From: Alistipes sp.
GTDB lineage: Bacteria > Bacteroidota > Bacteroidia > Bacteroidales > Rikenellaceae
Length of the DNA stretch: 44,966 bases
Direction: 5' to 3'
NCBI GenBank assembly: GCA_021202985.1
Contig: JAJQCA010000062.1
Span: 31,183 to 76,148, forward strand
The notes under the pieces were generated by a model, which worked only from the letters and a program-made list of their open reading frames with translations, had not been told where the DNA came from and did not search any database. The translations under genes were made by a program, and so were the position numbers. Of this stretch, positions 42,790-44,966 are shown one piece after another; position 1 is the stretch's first letter; every line of letters starts with the position of its first letter.

Positions 42790-42808
42790 ATAAATAACCG
42801 GACTGAAA

Positions 42809-43732
42809 ATGAGGAAATTATTGCTTACCCTGCCTGTCGCGCTGTTTTGCGCGGCGAGCCTGACCGGGTGTAGAAATGAGTCGCAGGTAGCTTTACTGTG
42901 GGAAATATCGGGCAACGGCCTTGAAAAACCGTCGTACGTCCTCCCGCTTATCGAAGAAACGCTGCTTTCGGATATGGACAATGTGGCGGGTTTCCGGCAG
43001 GCATACGACTCGTGCGAGCAGATAATAAATTGTGTTTATTACCTCCATCCCGACAATCCGCAATACGAACTGTGGATATCGTACGGGAATATGCCGGCCG
43101 ATACGACCTACCGGGATATACTCCCGGAGGAGGATTACGACCGGTTCGCACGGCTCGCGGACGAAGTTATGCCCGAATCGTTCCGGTTTCTTGTCGGTGA
43201 TTTTATGGAAATGCGTCCTTATACATTTTACGGTTTATTGAACCTGCGTAAACAGGTGCAGACCAATGCAAACTGGATGTTTACCAAATCCATAAACGAA
43301 CTTTTCGATGAGGATTACATATCCGGCAGTAAAAAGATCGTTTCGCTCGGGACATTCGATACTCTCCTTAAATACACCCACTACTCGGCGCCCATGCAGC
43401 AGCAGGTGCGGGATGTTATCAGGGTAATGGAGAATATAAGCCTGTACGACTCGCTTACCAGCCGGATTTACGAACAGTATAAACGGGGCGACCTGGACGG
43501 AGCGCTTGCCACAACCGGTGAGTACATAGAAACTTTTCTCCCCGAAGACGATTTAGAGGAAGGTATCGTCCGCCGGGCTAAGGATTATTACCCGTCGGTT
43601 TTCCCGCTGGTACCGGAAGTATTAAGCCAGGCCCCGTCGTTTATCGCCGCGGACATCCGCCTGGTGGCCGGCGAGGACGGACTGCTGGAATACCTGCGCC
43701 ACCATGGTTACACCGTAAGGCTTCTGAAATGA
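42809..43732 (+). CDS. TraB/GumN-type lipoprotein, motif-degenerate copy
   Basis: A 307-residue predicted lipoprotein (signal ending SLTGC, Cys21). It is clearly related to the following gene: both start with LLW-x-x-x-GNGLE-x-PSY and end with a FIA...AG-x-x-GL-x-x-x-LR-x-x-GYTV block. The family hallmarks have been lost here. GTHH, right after PSY in the neighbour, is replaced by PLIEE, and the C-terminal VGALHLAG is replaced by AADIRLVAG, so both conserved His-containing motifs are absent. The protein is intact and unbroken, so it may have a new binding role instead of the metal-dependent peptidase activity proposed for TraB-type proteins. It follows cls by 19 bases. Confidence 0.82.
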   Translation: MRKLLLTLPVALFCAASLTGCRNESQVALLWEISGNGLEKPSYVLPLIEETLLSDMDNVAGFRQAYDSCEQIINCVYYLHPDNPQYELWISYGNMPADTTYRDILPEEDYDRFARLADEVMPESFRFLVGDFMEMRPYTFYGLLNLRKQVQTNANWMFTKSINELFDEDYISGSKKIVSLGTFDTLLKYTHYSAPMQQQVRDVIRVMENISLYDSLTSRIYEQYKRGDLDGALATTGEYIETFLPEDDLEEGIVRRAKDYYPSVFPLVPEVLSQAPSFIAADIRLVAGEDGLLEYLRHHGYTVRLLK

Positions 43733-43835
43733 ACGTATAAAGTGGTAGTGGACGGCCTTGCCTGCCGCCGGTTGAGACAGCCATCATCGAGAGTTAATAT
43801 TAACCACCCCCTCCACGGGGAGACAAACTTAAATA

Positions 43836-44744
43836 ATGAAAAAAATCACTCTTCTTCTCCTCACCGTCACTCTCCTGCTGGCCGGTTGCGCCGGTAAAGC
43901 CGAAAACATATCCGAGTCTCTGCTCTGGAAAGTAACCGGCAACGGGCTGGAAAGTCCCTCCTACCCCTTGGGAACCCATCACTTCATATCGACAGATGTA
44001 CTTGAATCATACCCGTCATTCAAAAAGGCACTATCGGAATCATCCCGGGTTGTGGGAGAGATGGACATGGAAGGTTCCGCCGCCTCGCAGATGCTTATAA
44101 TGGAGTATGCCATGCTCCCCGACGGGATTACGTACGGCGACCTGCTGTCCGAAGAAGAATGCGACAAACTTGACGGTCTGCTGATTGAAAACCTCGGTAT
44201 AGGACTCGAAATGTACGGGGCTTTCAAACCCGCGATGCTCACTTCGATGTATGCCGCCTTCACCTATATGAATGCCGACCCGACATTCGACCCTATGGGC
44301 CATGAAGCTATAGACAGTTACATACAGCGGATCGCCGCAACGGACGGCAAACCCATCGTGGGACTGGAGACCGTCACCGAGCAACTCGAACTGCTGATGG
44401 ATTTCGAGCCGCTCGAATCGCAGGCCCGGTTGCTCCTTTGCACACTCGAACACAGCGACGACGGGGTCGACGACCTGCTCCTTCAAAAGCAACTCTATAC
44501 CGAAGGGCGTTTGCAGGAACTTTACGACCAGTCGTTCAACAACGACGACGATCCGTGCCCGATGTCGGAAGAATTCGAACTCGCTCTGAACAAAACTCGT
44601 AACGAAAATTGGCTTACCCTCATCCCTTCGCTTATGGCCGAGGGTCCGTCGTTTATCGCCGTGGGGGCGCTACACCTCGCCGGCCAGCCGGGTTTGGTGA
44701 ACCGACTCCGGGAAATGGGTTACACCGTCGAACCTATACGGTAG
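43836..44744 (+). CDS. TraB/GumN family lipoprotein
   Basis: A 302-residue predicted lipoprotein (lipobox LLLAGC, Cys18). It retains the family motifs: WKVTGNGLESPSYPLGTHH near residues 31-49 (written here as GNGLESPSY and GTHH) and the C-terminal VGALHLAG near 270. The family has been proposed to include metal-dependent peptidases, but no activity is established for these lipoprotein forms. It is the tandem paralogue of the preceding gene, 103 bases downstream. The stretch after its stop to the window edge contains no gene, only a dispersed repeat and a possible mobile-element end. Confidence 0.9.
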   Translation: MKKITLLLLTVTLLLAGCAGKAENISESLLWKVTGNGLESPSYPLGTHHFISTDVLESYPSFKKALSESSRVVGEMDMEGSAASQMLIMEYAMLPDGITYGDLLSEEECDKLDGLLIENLGIGLEMYGAFKPAMLTSMYAAFTYMNADPTFDPMGHEAIDSYIQRIAATDGKPIVGLETVTEQLELLMDFEPLESQARLLLCTLEHSDDGVDDLLLQKQLYTEGRLQELYDQSFNNDDDPCPMSEEFELALNKTRNENWLTLIPSLMAEGPSFIAVGALHLAGQPGLVNRLREMGYTVEPIR

Positions 44745-44864
44745 ACGTGGTTATTTGCCGGACGATAAAAAATGTCGGGCAGAAGAAAAGTGTAGTTTCT
44801 GCAATATAGAAGTCCTTTCAACAATTGCATACAGATGTTACGAACAGCAGCGGTGAACACAGAA

Positions 44865-44894
44865 GGTTGATCCTTAACTGCGTTCAGGATAACA
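44865..44894. repeat. dispersed short repeat, right-edge copy
   Basis: GGTTGATCCTTAACTGCGTTCAGGATAACA matches the repeat at 47-73 and 1522-1812 with a few substitutions and is followed by the same AATTAATAA-type spacer. It is shown here in two parts: GGTTGATCCTTAACTG and CGTTCAGGATAACA. Confidence 0.65.
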
Positions 44895-44908
44895 ATTAAT
44901 AAAAGTTA

Positions 44909-44966
44909 AAACATGTCCCGTCCTAAAATAGGTTGACAGATTAATACTGATTTTCAAGATATCCGG
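44909..44966. mobile_element. possible insertion-sequence end, cut by the window edge
   Basis: The text GTCCTAAAATAGGTTGACAG resembles terminal sequences of IS3-type elements that I have seen in Bacteroidota. No transposase is inside the window, so this is only a hint of an element continuing to the right. Confidence 0.25.

Overview
The window looks like a chromosomal segment from a Bacteroidota bacterium, most likely order Bacteroidales and close to Alistipes/Rikenellaceae. This is inferred from DUF4251- and DUF4377-type lipoproteins, WG-repeat proteins, a fused DAHP synthase/chorismate mutase, several promoters of the Bacteroidota form (TAnnTTTG at -7 with TTG/TTTG about 20 bases upstream), weak Shine-Dalgarno signals and GC-rich coding sequence. 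No rRNA, tRNA, CRISPR array or complete insertion sequence was seen.

Layout. Positions 1-2031 hold an inorganic pyrophosphatase with a small lipoprotein (minus strand) and an array of short dispersed repeats. Positions 2032-5524 encode a heterodimeric ABC exporter whose first subunit carries a one-base insertion in its Walker A motif. Positions 5525-6728 hold no supported gene but several hairpins. Positions 6729-21567 are a tightly packed nine-gene plus-strand operon: a vWA-like lipoprotein, a small membrane protein, a tubulin-like GTPase, an 1142-residue protein with an actin/Hsp70-type ATPase fold, a second degenerate Hsp70-like protein that begins at TTG right after an in-frame TAG, a zinc-ribbon TRAFAC-type GTPase, a GAP1-like protein, a polytopic SH3/zinc-ribbon GTPase and a two-helix membrane peptide. 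A perfect 18-bp hairpin ends it. Positions 21765-23106 carry a DUF4251 lipoprotein and an MBL-fold hydrolase. Positions 23392-27125 (minus) hold a second module: a kinase-like protein with WG repeats, a TerY-like vWA protein and a WG-repeat pseudokinase. An aspartyl protease with a PDZ domain follows.

Positions 28918-33286 (minus) form the aromatic amino acid operon pheA, aminotransferase, tyrA and DAHP synthase/chorismate mutase. Upstream is a classical attenuator: a 26-residue leader peptide with eight Phe/Tyr among ten consecutive codons, an antiterminator and an intrinsic terminator. The rest is mostly housekeeping: cold-shock protein, MmcQ/YjbR, a type II NADH dehydrogenase with a very long disordered tail, an exported protein with a TonB-C domain, LemA plus an M48 protease, greA with its own leader terminator, cardiolipin synthase, and two tandem TraB/GumN lipoproteins, the first with its signature motifs lost. 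A copy of the dispersed repeat recurs at the right edge.

The most interesting part is the 6.7-21.6 kb operon together with the 23.4-27.1 kb kinase/vWA module. Tubulin-like and actin-like NTPases, two GTPases and a putative GTPase-associated protein are linked to envelope lipoprotein and membrane components. It resembles the NTPase-rich conflict systems predicted computationally from comparative genomics, but this composition is one I do not recognise as experimentally described. Its function is not established by the sequence.
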